A DNA stretch of 64,000 bases from the NCBI GenBank assembly GCA_016169945.1, contig JADLSH010000213.1, positions 434,001 to 498,000 of the forward strand, written 5' to 3'. Below, piece after piece: positions 39,776 to 52,000 of this stretch. Both the position numbers and the translations under genes were made by a program. This stretch comes from Trachythela sp. YZ-2020 (lineage: Eukaryota > Cnidaria > Anthozoa > Malacalcyonacea > Clavulariidae). Position 1 is the first letter of the stretch; each line of letters begins with the position of its first letter. A model generated the notes under the pieces. That model had not been told where the DNA came from. It saw only the letters and a program-made list of their open reading frames with translations, and searched no databases.

Positions 39776-40269
39776 TTATATGACACCAAAATATATCAAT
39801 ATAATGTTATGAAAGATTTATTGGAATAAATACAAAACAAAACAAATGCATACCAGAGTTACATGTATGAAATTCAAAATTGATATAACAGTCAAATACA
39901 CAAGCCCTAAAAATGTTTTAATGAAGAATGAATGCGATAATGGTATTCATTTAACGAAAATTTATCGTAGGACATATTTTACATCCGCCATTTTGTTTGT
40001 ATTTAAAAAGTCCATCCACCTCGTTGCGAAACTAGGATTAAAAAAGATACGAACACGATACGATTAGGATTTTGACGTATGGAATTTATGGAAACCCAAC
40101 CGTGGATCTTTGTGCTATACGATTTTTCCATTGCACGGCTCAGCGTGCAATAGTTTTTTCCATTTTCACGATCGTGAAAATGGAATCCGAACTTTTATTT
40201 CAACGTCACGTGATCATAATCAACCAATTAAATGATGAGAATCTACCAACTGAAGGTGTTATATAATAG

Positions 40270-41200
40270 TTTATAAATAACCACCTAATGGTCCTATCAG
40301 TGATATTCAATACGTAATTGGTTCGAATGGCGAATGATTTAATTTCATCATCATATTTGGAGGACTAATGCACATTTGCGTTTGGAATACAACACTATGT
40401 AAAAAATCAAACCCGAGCCAAAAACTCAAAACAGAGTAAAAGGACTATATAAATTCACCTTAAAATTACATAAAATGCCTTACTGAGTACTTGCATGTGT
40501 CTGATATGTGGATACTTAGGTTTATGTAATCTTCACTCTCAGTCTGCACTAAAGCATATTGAGTGTACTTTGAAGTTGAATTCAATTTGCTGACTCTCTC
40601 GATCCAAATGACACTGAATGCAAAATATGTAGTGAACTTCGACAAGGTTAAGAAATTCATAGTAATATGTTATCGCCTCGAAGGATTTGGCCCTGACAAA
40701 TAAAATTGTCTAGCGTTAATATATGATTGAAAGATAATGAATATTTTATCGATCGCCATGTATTACCAAAAATAACTATGTCTATGCTTTAAAACGTAAT
40801 TATATATGATAGGACAGAACTGTATAACATTGGTCCAAAAAGTGACAAGAACTGATACTTTATATGCTATGCTGTTTTATTTAGAAGCACTTTCCGTCAC
40901 CGAATTACACCCATGACAATGTCCATGCCCATGGCTATAACTTAAGATCACGAAGACGAATGCGTTCCAATGATCAGATGGACCAAAAGGTAAAACATTA
41001 TTAATTATTGACATTAGTAATTACTGTTCTGATTTTGACAATTTATTATCTTTTAAATCCTGAACTATCCTGTATAGTTTTATCATCCAACAATATAAAA
41101 GTTGAAATTCAGAAAATCTGTATTCTTAATATAATGCCTTATGGTTTTACCCTGAACAAATTATAGTTTGCATGCAAAATATGGCCCCATGGTTTACAAG
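40270..41200. other. No gene or clear element recognised
   Basis: AT-rich spacer between the hairpin MITEs and the Penelope-like element. The 64-residue minus-strand frame at 40466-40660 has no recognisable features. Confidence 0.35.
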
Positions 41201-41219
41201 TGTGTCATTGAATATATTA

Positions 41220-43060
41220 TTATGTAAAATCTATATACTTACAGGTTTTACACAGCTTCACACCACAAGGAAACGTGCCATTAGGTGACAACGAGTCCTG
41301 TGGTAGAGAGCTGTGGACTAGGGTTTCACGGATATTTTTAGTGTGTCGAAACGAGAGTAAGGGATTATCGGTGAAAATGGGAAATGTTTCAGGGTCGTTT
41401 TTCAAGATATGGAAATTCTTCCTAATGACATCGCTTACTTGGAAATTGAAGGGATGGTAACTGAGAACTAGGGGTATTTCGAACTGAGAACAGATGAGAA
41501 CTGAGACACAGGGTCTCTAAGGGTTTCGGATCGGGGAATATTGGAGGCCTTCGAAAAGGCAGTATCTAAGGGAGGGGTTGGATAACCACGTTGGACAAAC
41601 AAGTTTCTCACATCCTGACTTTTGGTATGGAAGTCCTCATCTTCACTGCAAATGCGGCGAAGGCGAAGGAACTGAGAGAAGAGAATAGACCTTTTAGTGT
41701 GGTTGGGGTGGGAAGAGATAAAGAGAAGATAGCTATGGGAGGCAGTTAGCTTGTAGAACACAGAAGTAACAAGTCTATTGCCATTGATAGATAAAAGTAT
41801 ATATAAGAACGATACACTGGTCTCACTGATCTCGTTATTAACAAAGTTAATACATTTCTTCAACTCCCCGCGGGAACATGAGGCTGTGTCGAGACAATCA
41901 TCAATGTACCTTCCAAGGTAATCAGGTATGTGATCAGTGTATTGCTCGAAGATCTGCTTTTCCACACAACCTACGAATAAATTGGCATAGTTGGACTCAT
42001 TTTAGTTCCTATGGCTACACCACTTACTTGTTGGTAATGCTCACCGTCAATTGCAAATTGTTTGAGGGTGAGCACTAACTCAGCCAAACGAATCAAAACA
42101 GTAGTAGAAGGTTCCTGGTTAGGGCGCTTATCTAAGAAGAATTGGAGTGCCCTCAAACCATTATGATGGGGAATGACAGTGTACAAGGATTTGACATCCA
42201 TGGTGAAAATGAATTTATGAGTGTTATGAAATTGAATGTTCTGAAAGATTTGGAGAGCGTGTTTGGTGTCCTTGATATAGGATGGCAAGTCCTTAACCAA
42301 GGATGCCATAACACGACTCGAAGTAGCTAGAGATGAGCTCGGTGGGACAACCGCAAGCAGAGACAATGGGTCTACCTGGGTTGTCGGGTTTGTGGGTTTT
42401 GCGTAATACAGGTACAGTACATGACAGGTGTGCGAGGTGTGGTGGTTATGAGATGCTTGGCAATTTCAGGAAGATCAGCAGAGGAGACGAAGTTTTTGAT
42501 GGTGGTGGAAATGGTGGTTTGATTGGTAGAAGTCAAATCCTCGTCAATTCTGCTGTAAAAAGTGGTGTCACTCAATTGTCGATGAGCTTCATTGCGATAT
42601 AAGTCAGCTCTCCAAACAACCAAGGCACCATCCTTATCAGCAGGTTGGATAACAATGTCTTTCCGAGCACCGAGTGATTTGAGAGCACTAAATTCAGCTT
42701 CAGTTAGGTTAATGGCCTTTTGGGCCTAAATTTGGGGAGTTTTTCTACGTCTTGTCGACATTGTCGAATGAATAGCTCTAGGGACCTATGTTGGCTTTCT
42801 AGAGACCAGGGAGATTTTTTAGGGTTGATGGCCTCAAAAACGTCCTTTTGATGGACGGAGGGGTTGTCGTGAAAGTGCGCCTTAAGGCGTAATCGTCTAA
42901 AAAAATATTCGGTATCTGCTTTAACTGAAAAAAAGTCAAGGGACCCGGGATTGGAAACAAATTTGAGACCTTTCGCGAGAACAGATCTCTCAGAGTCGGA
43001 TAGGGTTAAATCAGGGGGAATCGTTACAACCAAATTGACATCGCTTGCTGAATTAGTGTA
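41220..43060 (-). pseudogene. Penelope-like element reverse transcriptase, broken
   Basis: Blocks in order on the minus strand: 43033-42704 (VLAKGLKFVSNPG, an N-terminal motif), 42623-42372 (YRNEAHRQLSDTTFY ... LITTTPRTPVMY), 42366-41971 (FTMDVKSLYTVIPHHNGLRA ... VSGVAIGTKMSP), 41965-41468 (YLGRYIDDCLDTASC with the catalytic Asp pair) and 41405-41220 (NIRETLVHSSLP, then CGVKLCKTCKYI, half of a zinc-finger). These are Penelope-type landmarks. At least three frameshifts separate them. The GIY-YIG domain that should follow is missing. TGT|AAGTATA at the left end resembles a splice donor, and introns are known in Penelope-like elements. Confidence 0.85.
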
Positions 43061-43149
43061 ACTTGGTTGGCGAAACGAGTTGAGAGTCTTTATTCGCCTT
43101 AAGAAACGAGTAAAGTCTAGAATTCAACAAACGAATAAATAGGACGAAT

Positions 43150-43690
43150 AAATAGGATCATCGTAAACAATGATGCGAAACAACCTGTTGCCAGACATTT
43201 CAACACTGGCTATCACAGTGTTTTAAATATGAAAATTCGAGCCGTCTGTGTCCATTTCTGGCAGCAATGATAGACGGCATTACCGCAAAATGCAAGAAAT
43301 GCGTCTCATTTCTCGACTTGGCACCATTTACCCTCTCGGTATTAATGAGCGTTTCTCTTACATTTAACTCCTATCTCTTTATATGCCTGCCATTAGCAGA
43401 TACTCTATAGTTTCCTAATTTCTGTCTTTCTTGCTTTCTTCGCTTCTCCTTATGTGGTAATATGTTTTGTGATGTGATTTCCATATTTGTATATAGTTTG
43501 TTTGATTAAATCCATCTGATTGGTTTATTTTTTATCACGTGATCGTTTTTAGATTCACTATAAAAACACACGTTTTTCCCTGATCCATTCTACTAACTTC
43601 GAGACGAAGTGCCTTCGCTCGAAACGTCGAAGTTCTTATTGTATTTTCAGGTAGTTTTACACAACAGTCAATCGCCGAATATATAGCCTA
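43150..43690 (+). mobile_element. Penelope-like element 3' fragment (GIY-YIG end plus terminal repeat), plus strand
   Basis: Decayed plus-strand coding (AKQPVARHFNTGYHSVLNMK near 43170; MRLISRLGTIYPLGINERF near 43310) matches the C-terminal half of the GIY-YIG domain seen at 44875-45300. It is followed by about 230 bp of non-coding sequence and a hammerhead-like motif at 43595-43634. It faces away from the minus-strand reverse transcriptase at 41-43 kb, so it is a separate copy. Confidence 0.7.
43595..43634 (+). ncRNA. Degenerate hammerhead motif of Penelope terminal repeat
   Basis: AACTTC and GAAGTT form stem I, and GCTC-GAAAC-GTC is intact. The core reads GAGACGA instead of CUGACGA and stem II has a mismatch (GTGC/GCTC). 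Cleavage is unlikely. The downstream AGTTTTACACAACAGTCAAT links it to the 22.2-kb fragment. Confidence 0.5.
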
Positions 43691-43782
43691 GGGAATAGCC
43701 ATTGGGGTCATTTGTGTACATGCCTTGTTTACGCAAACTGTGCGTATTTTGAGCTTACGATATGTTTTTTATCGTTATATAG

Positions 43783-44027
43783 GAGGAAAACAACTTGGGT
43801 TTTGACATCGAAGACAATTATTACCCTCTCGAACAAATGGTGAAAGACCTAGACGACATCATGAATTCAAAAGAATTCACAAATGCAACTAACGCTGTCA
43901 CAGATCAAATGGAAAAAGATGCCCAGATTGGCCCGAATAACGTACTAATGGATGACCAACCAATCTCAAAATCGATGGCATTTCTGTTACAAGCAGAAAA
44001 CCACACTGATGTCATAACGTCATCGTG
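43783..44027 (+). CDS. Possible exon of unknown gene
   Basis: A frame of about 80 residues after a candidate acceptor (TATATAG) reads FDIEDNYYPLEQMVKDLDDI ... FTNATNAVTDQMEKDAQIG ... QPISKSMAFLLQAENHTDVI to a stop at 44027. It is acidic and helical in composition and has no recognised family. No partner exon was found. It might be a transposon or host exon, or chance. Confidence 0.3.
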
Positions 44028-44361
44028 AATTCACTTTGAAGGGGAGTTGTTGCCTTCCGTATCTTTTTTTATTTCAACATAAACACGATTGAATATGCCG
44101 TATATTTATTGGCCGTATATTATATAATAAATCAGCACGTATAAAAACTAATTGTCCAAGTATAATTGTCCTTCTTGTTGAATATTCATAGCCTTTTTAA
44201 TATAAACGTTCACGAGGGTTGCCTCGTTGGTGGTATACCACGTTGGGGTTACATTTTTTTATTACGTCATCAGTATGTTGGGGCCTTGGTAGATTCTTGG
44301 AAATTTCTTCCTCTTTGATGCCGAATTCGGTGAATTTCTGACGATCGTATGTAAATAAGTA

Positions 44362-44394
44362 TGTTAATAATAATAACAATAATAATAATAATTA
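44362..44394. repeat. (AAT)n microsatellite
   Basis: AATAATAATAACAATAATAA simple repeat with one interruption. Confidence 0.8.
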
Positions 44395-44547
44395 CATTAA
44401 TCATTTACTTTGATCGCCGCGAGCTCATAAGATGCTACCGAATCAAAGTTGGTATTCTGTAACATCTGGTATACCGCAAGCCAAACATTAACAAATTTAG
44501 AACAAATTGAGGGTTGCTTCACGTGTGCCTAAAAGATATAAACAAAA

Positions 44548-44583
44548 TCTCGACGTTTCGAGCTAAAGCCCTTCGTCAGGAGA
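44548..44583 (-). ncRNA. Hammerhead ribozyme motif of Penelope-like terminal repeat
   Basis: On the minus strand: TCTC (stem I), CTGACGA core, GGGC-TTTA-GCTC stem II, GAAA, CGTC, GAGA (stem I). The core is canonical. Stem III is minimal (ACGT), which is usual in Penelope-like elements and may need pairing between two repeats. It lies about 290 bp downstream of the GIY-YIG stop. Confidence 0.75.
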
Positions 44584-44874
44584 AATTAGTAGACAGATAA
44601 ACACATTACATCAGCTTTTATAGCAACGCTATAAAAGCTGTCACGTGAACAAAATATTAACCAATGAAAATAAAGTAGTCATAACAGTCATAACAAAATA
44701 GAATTACCATGTAAAGATATAGCCTGCGTGCAGGCTTCGGCCCGATTATAGGGTCGAAGGCCTGCGCAAAGGCGTTACACTTACCAAAACGCTATAAATG
44801 TCGTACAAGGGAAGGGAAGAGGAGAATATAGAGGAAAGTATATATTAAAGAAGTATTTAAGAGAAAAGAATGAG

Positions 44875-45300
44875 CTAGATGAAGGAGAGGCGCTCATTGA
44901 TACCATCAGGCTGAATGGTGCCAAGTTTAAAAATGAGACGCTTTTCTTGCTTCCGACGGTTGTCATTGCCACCAATAATGGGATGAATGGCGCATATTTT
45001 CATATCAGAAAAGGAGTGGTTGGCACTGTTGAAGTGCCTAGCAACCGGTTTGTTGTGCACATTGTTCTTAACATCACGCAAGTGCTCAGCAAACCTATCG
45101 CCTAAACGTCTTCCAGTCTCTCCGATGTAGAGCAAGCCACATTTGCTGCAAGAGATGCAGTAAACGAGGTTGGAGGAGATGCACGTGAAACTGTGCTTGA
45201 TGACAAACTGAGATTTTGGAGCCGAAATACAGGTGGCGAGGTTTAAATGCTTACAAGTGTAGCACTTAGCACGACCACAGGAAACAGTGAGGTAATTGAT
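44875..45300 (-). CDS. Penelope-like GIY-YIG endonuclease domain
   Basis: The element-derived part of this frame reads SCGRAKCYTCKHLNLA (zinc-finger), YCISCSKCGLLYIGETGRRL (the GIY-YIG box as GLLYIG), GDRFAEHLRDVKNN, KPVARHFNSANHSFSDMKIC and QEKRLIFKLGTIQPDGINER to the end. In Penelope-like elements this domain nicks the target. The open frame continues right to 45549 only because the inserted CGAATAGT repeats happen to be open. The domain itself is free of stops. Confidence 0.85.
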   Translation of the reverse strand: MNYLTVSCGRAKCYTCKHLNLATCISAPKSQFVIKHSFTCISSNLVYCISCSKCGLLYIGETGRRLGDRFAEHLRDVKNNVHNKPVARHFNSANHSFSDMKICAIHPIIGGNDNRRKQEKRLIFKLGTIQPDGINERLSFI

Positions 45301-46435
45301 AAAACTAGAATAGTGAGGCGAATAGTGCGAATAGTGCGAATAGTCGACGAATAGTACGAATAGTCCGCGAATAGTCGACGAATAGTACGAATAGTCCGCG
45401 AATAGTCGACGAATAGTCCGCGAATAGTCGACGAATAGAACGAATAGTCCGCGAATAGTGCGAATAGTCGACGAATAACACGAGCTGAGACTTTGCAAGG
45501 CTTTGCACCAGTGCTGTAGAACTAAACTTATCGGAGGGGGGAGCTCCATTGACGAACATGAAATCGTGAAAACATTCGTGATTAAATATTTGTTTAATAT
45601 TTGTTTAATAGTTCCCTTACCTTTAATATTGATTATTACGTTATTACCTTTAACATTGATTTTCGAAAGTAGAAGGGGGACTCAGCCCCCCATAGCTTGA
45701 AGAAGGGACGGCTTCGCCCCCCAGCGCCCCAAATTTTGGCCAAAAACAATTGGCCAAAAATTTACAAAAATTTATCATAAATTCCCAATAAATCAATTAC
45801 ACTTAATATTGTGATATCAAAGGCTGTAGAGAACATAATATTCCGCTTCGTACTATCACATAGTCAATAGGCAATAAAATCCCCATATTATTATAAATAA
45901 AGTACTATCCGAGCAGGTTGTGAGAATTCTATTTCCGAGGACGCGCACGAAACTATTTTCCGGAAACAAATATAGCGTATAGTTTACCAGCGATGCGGGA
46001 TGAAATCTTCTCGCTCCACCTAGCTAAAATCATAACAGGCCCTAAAAATCGTTAAACCAACGTAACGCAACTCATATTTAAATTTTTAACCCATTAATGA
46101 ATATATATGAATATATGTGTATATATTCATATATATTTGTATATATTTTCATATATATTTGTATATATTTTCATATATATTTGTATATATTCATATATAT
46201 TCATATATATTCATATATATTTGCGTCGATTTTTCGCAAATTTTTATTCGCCGACTATTCGCACTATTCGTCGACTATTCGCACTATTCGTCGACTATTC
46301 GTACTATTCGTCGACTATTCGCGGACTATTCGTACTATTCGTCGACTATATTCGTGGACTATTCGTACTATTCGTCGACTATTCGCACTATTCGCACTAT
46401 TCGCCTCACTATTCTAGTTTTATCAATTACCGTCG
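45291..46435. mobile_element. Foldback insertion with tandem-repeat arms (CGAATAGTnnn)
   Basis: The left end GTAATTGATAAAACTAGAAT and right end ATTCTAGTTTTATCAATTAC are inverse copies. Each is followed inward by 150-190 bp of GAATAGTCGAC/GAATAGTCCGC/GAATAGTGC repeats (45310-45478 and 46246-46415). CAGTGAG borders both sides (about 45284 and 46435-46441), a possible 7-bp target duplication. The insert separates the Penelope linker from its GIY-YIG domain. The middle holds a GC-rich patch near 45680 and an AT satellite at 46097-46220. Class unknown. Confidence 0.65.
46097..46222. repeat. AT-rich tandem repeat (ATATATTCATATATATTTGT units)
   Basis: About seven imperfect units of GTATATATTTTCATATATAT. 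Tyr/Ile-rich open frames here are artefacts. It lies within the foldback insertion. Confidence 0.85.
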
Positions 46436-46954
46436 CAGTGAGCTGTGCACTAGGGTTTCCCGGATGTTTTTACTGTGTCGAAAAGAGAGTGTGAAATTAA
46501 CAAATTTAGCCACCTGAAGTAACACCATTTATGTACTCTACTTGACTCGAAATAGTGTTTAAGAAGAAAAACTTCTGGAGGTTATAATGACTAGGAATCT
46601 TTCTTGGGATTGTCATATCCATGAAAAAACATTCCTCTTTTTGACCGACGTGCGAATTCGACGTACATTCTACCTTTCTTTGGTTAAATCTCAACTATCT
46701 TATGCCGGTGAAGTTTGATCTCTATACACATTTGTGCATAGAAGCAAAGAAAGAGCGTATAAGAGCGAGTAGAGAGGCCAGTAAGCAGATGGACCTTAAG
46801 AGCTATCACCCTTTAAAGAAATAACATTGCATGCATGCTACTCTTGTGTTATGATAGAATGATAAAAGATCTGGTCTTGTTTTATATAAAGCTCTTTAAT
46901 GTAATTCTAACTTCAACGTCCACGACTACACTGTAAAAACTGATAGGTTAAAAT

Positions 46955-47400
46955 AGCCTATTTTCAGTTATAGGTTATAACTAATATCAATAGGTTGTTT
47001 TAACCTTTTGAATAGGTTAGAACCAATATAAATAGGTTAAAATAACCAATTATTATTTGGTCAATTGTGAGCGATTGAATTTAACTAATAAAAATATGTT
47101 AATTCAACCAATTTTTTTGGTTATGCAAGCCAACTTAATTTAATAGGTTGTTTAATATAACCTATTATTATTAGTCAAATAGACTAATTGTTTATAACAA
47201 ATAACAATAGGTTGTTTTAACTATTCGTATCATTGTGGCAGTAACTTATAGATATTAGTTAAAATAACTTAATATTGTTTGGTAACATGCATTATTGCAT
47301 TCTTGGTCAATAACCAAAACTAGTTAGTTAAAACAGCCCAATGATAATTGGTTAAAATAGCCCATGTTAGTTCATATTGTATATATAAGGATAGCAGGGA
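46955..47400. repeat. Left subterminal repeat array of the CACTA-like element
   Basis: At least fifteen degenerate copies of AATAGGTTGTTTTAACC-like units occur in both orientations. In this class such arrays are transposase binding sites. They mirror 54555-55150. Confidence 0.75.
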
Positions 47401-49045
47401 TGGATCCAGCATGATCTGATAAGGGAGGTACTAACAGGGTGCTGGTCATGAAGCCAGGTGCGGCTGGCATCCGAAGGAGGGTGAATCATCACTTAGAATG
47501 CCCTGCAGGGTCAATGGGGTCATCTTGTCAGAAATGTTTGAAAAATATGATTGCCTAGATGGTCAAAAAGTAAAATCCCAAGTAAATCAATCCCTGAAGG
47601 AGAGTGTTTTTATAGCCATAATATACTATATATTTGCAACAAATGTTATCTATGTCAAAACCAGTAGGAAACGTAGTAATGTTACAACAGGAAAATTTAA
47701 TACAGTAGTTATCCCATATTTGAAATTTACATCTAAAAGACCTAACAATACCATAACACTGTTCAGATTTCGACACAAAATTGTTTATCTCAGCCATTTC
47801 TACAGCATATGCATGCAAGAACCACACTACCATGAATCCTCTATTAATCTCAAAGTATGAGGGGGGGGGGGGGTATTTAGTGAAATTACAGTACTTTAAT
47901 TAAGAACATGGGGTGTAATGGCACGAGGGAAGGGGGATTCCCTGAATACAGTTACCTAAAAACTGAAAACGTCTAAGAAAATTAATGGCTCTAATCATTC
48001 TACCTAATATATATTTCTTCGTCTGGCTATTACAATGGCAGGGGGAGAGGTGTTATCAAAGAAAATTAATAGAGGATTTTCACCATCTCACCAGTTAGCA
48101 GAGCCTAGGATATTAAAGCTAGAACTACGTACGTTTACCTGCATATGTATATTGATATGTGCAATAATATTGAATACATCTTGTTGCTAAAAATTAATTC
48201 GTCTATTTTTAATTAATTTTTTTATATTTTTCACGCATCAAAGTCTGAAGTGCGGACGTGGATTGTTTTTTCTGGTTTTAACCAAAACGGTTTATACTTG
48301 GCAACAATGATTATGGAGTAAGACTACACCAAATTTCGTGGTCAAAATCGACCACGCCCAAAAATAAATGACATATTTTTATCTGCAAAAATCGTTCAGG
48401 GTGACATTTTATCCTAATTTTTTTATATTGCTCTTGCTTCGTTATAATTTTTAAATATAATAATTAGGTACGCCTTAGGGAGCTCTATATGGGCATAGGA
48501 GAGTCAAGGTGAAATAAAAGTAAACTAATGAATTAAATAAAATAAATTGATTGTTCGCTGGTTTTTCGCGCTATGGAAAAATGCCATCCATGGTACTAAA
48601 GAACGCCCAATCCTTTATTCGCATACATGAATAATTTTCATTGACAGCCTCGATTTCATGAGATATAAGGAATAAACACCTTTTTATTAATAACTAATCG
48701 AGAATTCTACCGTTTGTATTCAAGCTTGGCCAGCAGTATACCCGTGGTAATAGCTATTAACTACCTTATTTGCATCTAAAAATATTCAAAATTACCCCCA
48801 GCAGCGTAACTCGCCCTAGTCTCCCAATACTCGGTCACGAATAACTTTTTCCCCAACGCAGGAAAAATAACCAAACTTCACGTGGTGATAGACCGTCGTC
48901 AGTAGATGCCTGCCATATAGGTGGTTATGTAGGTTAAGGTGGCTATGATACTTTTTTAGCGTTAAAACATATATCTCTTTAAACAGGCCAATGAGGTGTC
49001 ATATGAAAGCTCTTCGAATGGGCATTCTAACTGTCCATGTTCTAA
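47400..49045. other. CACTA-like element interior, no exon recognised
   Basis: This holds a G11 run at about 47862 and only composition-driven frames (for example 47498-47860). The 5' exons of the downstream gene could lie here, but none could be placed by phase or motif. Confidence 0.35.
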
Positions 49046-52000
49046 AGAGAAAAAATTAAATCCTATCCTTTATTCCCTCAACTGAATGAGTCCGAGGATA
49101 ATGTTTCAGATTTTTCTGAAACATTTCCCATCTGTAGCAGCAGTCCATCTGGTAGTCCGCCTGCGAAGCCAGTCTGCAGAGTATGGTAGTGGCGCACCCA
49201 AGATATATTTATACAATAAAAATCGCGCACTTGCCACGCCTTTCCGTCAGATTTTTCGCACTTAGCCACACCCAGGAATACACTTTAAGATGGATTTTTT
49301 CATTGTTCGTAACTCTTATTTCGTATTTTCGTAACTCACACAGACTTGGTTTCGGGGGCGTAGGAATGTATTCAATATTGAGTGGCACCAAGCTCACGAG
49401 GCGCCACCATGGTTGGCACCGAGCGAAAAAAAATTTAAAATTTGAAGCCCCCAGATCGCCGGAAACGGCCGTTTCAGAGTCTTATCTACCTCTTTTAGTT
49501 AGCTTGTTCGGGGAACTAAGCTGTTTCCATCATTTTCATGAAAATTATTTTATTTTCTGGGGGGGGGGTCGAAAGATATTTTGGCCCCCCCTCATATAAT
49601 ATTGGGTTTGTGATTAAATGTTTTGTTTACAAGTACCTGGACGGCTGTACCTAATTCATTACAATTTAACAATAAGTCGTAGCTTTACTACAAATAATTA
49701 TAGCTATGAGCTATTAGAATTTAATAATTTATGTTTCTTATAAAAGTATCACATCGAGTGTGAGTATCTAAAATACTTCACATACAGGTATTGATAGATA
49801 CAAATGTGAACTGTGAAGTACCTCAGCCCTTTCAACATTTTCATGGCGCACCTAAGAAGGCGCACCTGATAATTTTTAGGTGGTTTTGCGCACCCGCACT
49901 TCAGATGGGGCCCGATTGCGCACCCAAGATCTTGTTGAAAACTACCATACTCTGCAGCCTGGCTGCGAAGAGAAGCATTGAATTTCAAACTCCCCTTGGT
50001 TTAAGACGAAGTCCCAGGAAACATAAAAGTGCCTCCAGTTTACCTTCCAGCATTTCTCCAAAAAGGAAAAAGTCTGAGGTAAATTTGAATACTATAAAAT
50101 TCTTTATGGGTGCATCGCATTAATTAGCAATGATTTTACAAAGAAAAATGTTGACTGCATATCATGATTTGTAATTATTATGTACATTTCAGTGTTGAAA
50201 TTGACATAATGAGTTTGTAAAAATACAAACTTTCAACTGAAACATTTCATGTCATTTGATTTCATCACTATATCTTGATGACATTGTAATAAATTGTAGA
50301 AATATGGCCACTTCGTTTAGTTTATGGTATGTTTTGAATGTACGTCCTCCACTATATTGTTGTAGTTTATGTTACATGTACATTCTATTTCCAATATTAT
50401 ATTTAGGCTGTTGCTGCTGAAAATTCAGATTGGTTAAGCAAATTTTGCCTTCCAACAAGGGTATGGCAATAAAGCATTTTTTACATGGTGCAATTGAGGA
50501 TATTAACCTATTACATGTAGCTTGTCTAGTGCCAGTTGATTAGTGATAGGGTACTGCCAGTTAATGGGTTAACCCATTAGCTTGCAATGCGCCCTACTTT
50601 AGTATTTTACTCTGTCAAACGCCAGACAATTACACTTAATTAGACAACTATCTGCCAGTGTTTCTTGTCAACCCATTAGCTGGCAATGCACCCAGATGCT
50701 CCTTACTTTAGCATTTTACTTTGTGTAACAATATTTTTTTCTTGATTTAATGCTAGTGGGAGCCAGATGTTGAAAAAGGACTTGAAAATGGCAGTTTGAC
50801 TCCACTGCAAAGAAGTGCCTTAATTAGGCAGCTTTGCACTTCAATAATGGCACACACGTCATATCCAACTGTGGAGGAGAGAACCCACATTGCCCTGCAG
50901 CTTGTGATGAAGTACCCTTTCCTAAAAGGCTCATTTGGTGCTGGCCATGTAAGTTTCACTAATATTTGCTATCATATTTTCAATGCTATTTTCAAGTCTA
51001 TTTTAGTATTACTGTGATAAGTAGTAACTAACTGATGTTAGGACTGGAATCATCCAGTTCTAACATTAATAACTCATAAATCAGAGTGTATTGCCTTTGT
51101 TACAGGTATATATTCTTTAGCGTTTGCATGTATTATACTGGAAAAATTTAACCTCTTCTACACTATGGAAACTTGGAAAATTCTTATATATAACTCCATC
51201 ACTCGTCATACGAGGAAGACTCTTATCAACTCTCATCAAAATTTGAACCAGCTCAAAGTTGATGAGTGTGTGAGAGTTGGTGGTCAAATGTGACCGAAAG
51301 TTGCAACTCTCATTGACTTTCATCAAATCTCATTCTCATTTGACCATAGGCAGCCCAATGACTATGGTGGTTTATTAAATAATGTGACTAAAACATTAAA
51401 ATTTTCAATAAAACTATTGTTACCTTGTTGAAAATGACGAAAATATGATAAATTTACTTGACAATAACACAATTCTTTAGTTCTCGTTTATGCAGTGACG
51501 TACGTCGCCCGTCGCAGGCAACGAGAACTAAAGAATTGTATTATTGTCAAGTAAATTTATCATATTTTCGTCATTTTCAACAAGGTAACAATAGTTTTAT
51601 TGAAAATTTGAATGTTTTAGTCACATTATTTAATAAACCACCATAGTCATTGGGCTGCCTATGGTTTGACTGGACTTTATGTGATTGCGTTAACCCCCTA
51701 ACCCAATTGCGGAGCTGTCAGTGTGTCAAGATTACTTTAAAGTCAGTAATCTTGTAAAATTACAGATTCTTCTTACCCCCCTTCCCCATTGTGGAAGAAG
51801 TCAGTGATTGTGAGACCAAATCTATTTGTTGACATTGTTATTATTTATTTATTTGCTCATTAGCTGACAATGCACCCAGACACACCCTACTTTAGTGTTG
51901 CACTCGATGTCTAACACCAGATGATTTTACTTGCCAGACTAAACCTGACCTTTTATTAATGTTTTCTTAACCACCTGCTTTGAAATTTTAATCTGTCTAA

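Larger units (their letters stand above)
44520..46500 (-). mobile_element. Penelope-like element 3' half, minus strand, split by a foldback insertion
   Basis: From right to left there is a linker scrap (46500-46436; it matches the 41290-41370 linker with CACTAGGGTTTCCCGGATG), an inserted foldback block (45291-46435), the GIY-YIG endonuclease (about 45300-44875) and a terminal repeat with an intact hammerhead core (44548-44583). Relative order and spacing agree with the plus-strand copy at 43150-43690. It probably extended upstream into a reverse transcriptase that is now lost. Confidence 0.7.

Noticed and set aside
45305..45549. Apparent N-terminal extension of the GIY-YIG protein ('TIRGLFVLFVDYS' repeats)
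   Set aside because: This part lies within the foldback insertion, so it is not part of the Penelope protein.
46097..46517. Three overlapping Tyr/Ile-rich frames
   Set aside because: They come from the AT satellite and the CGAATAGT tandem repeats. All frames are open by composition.
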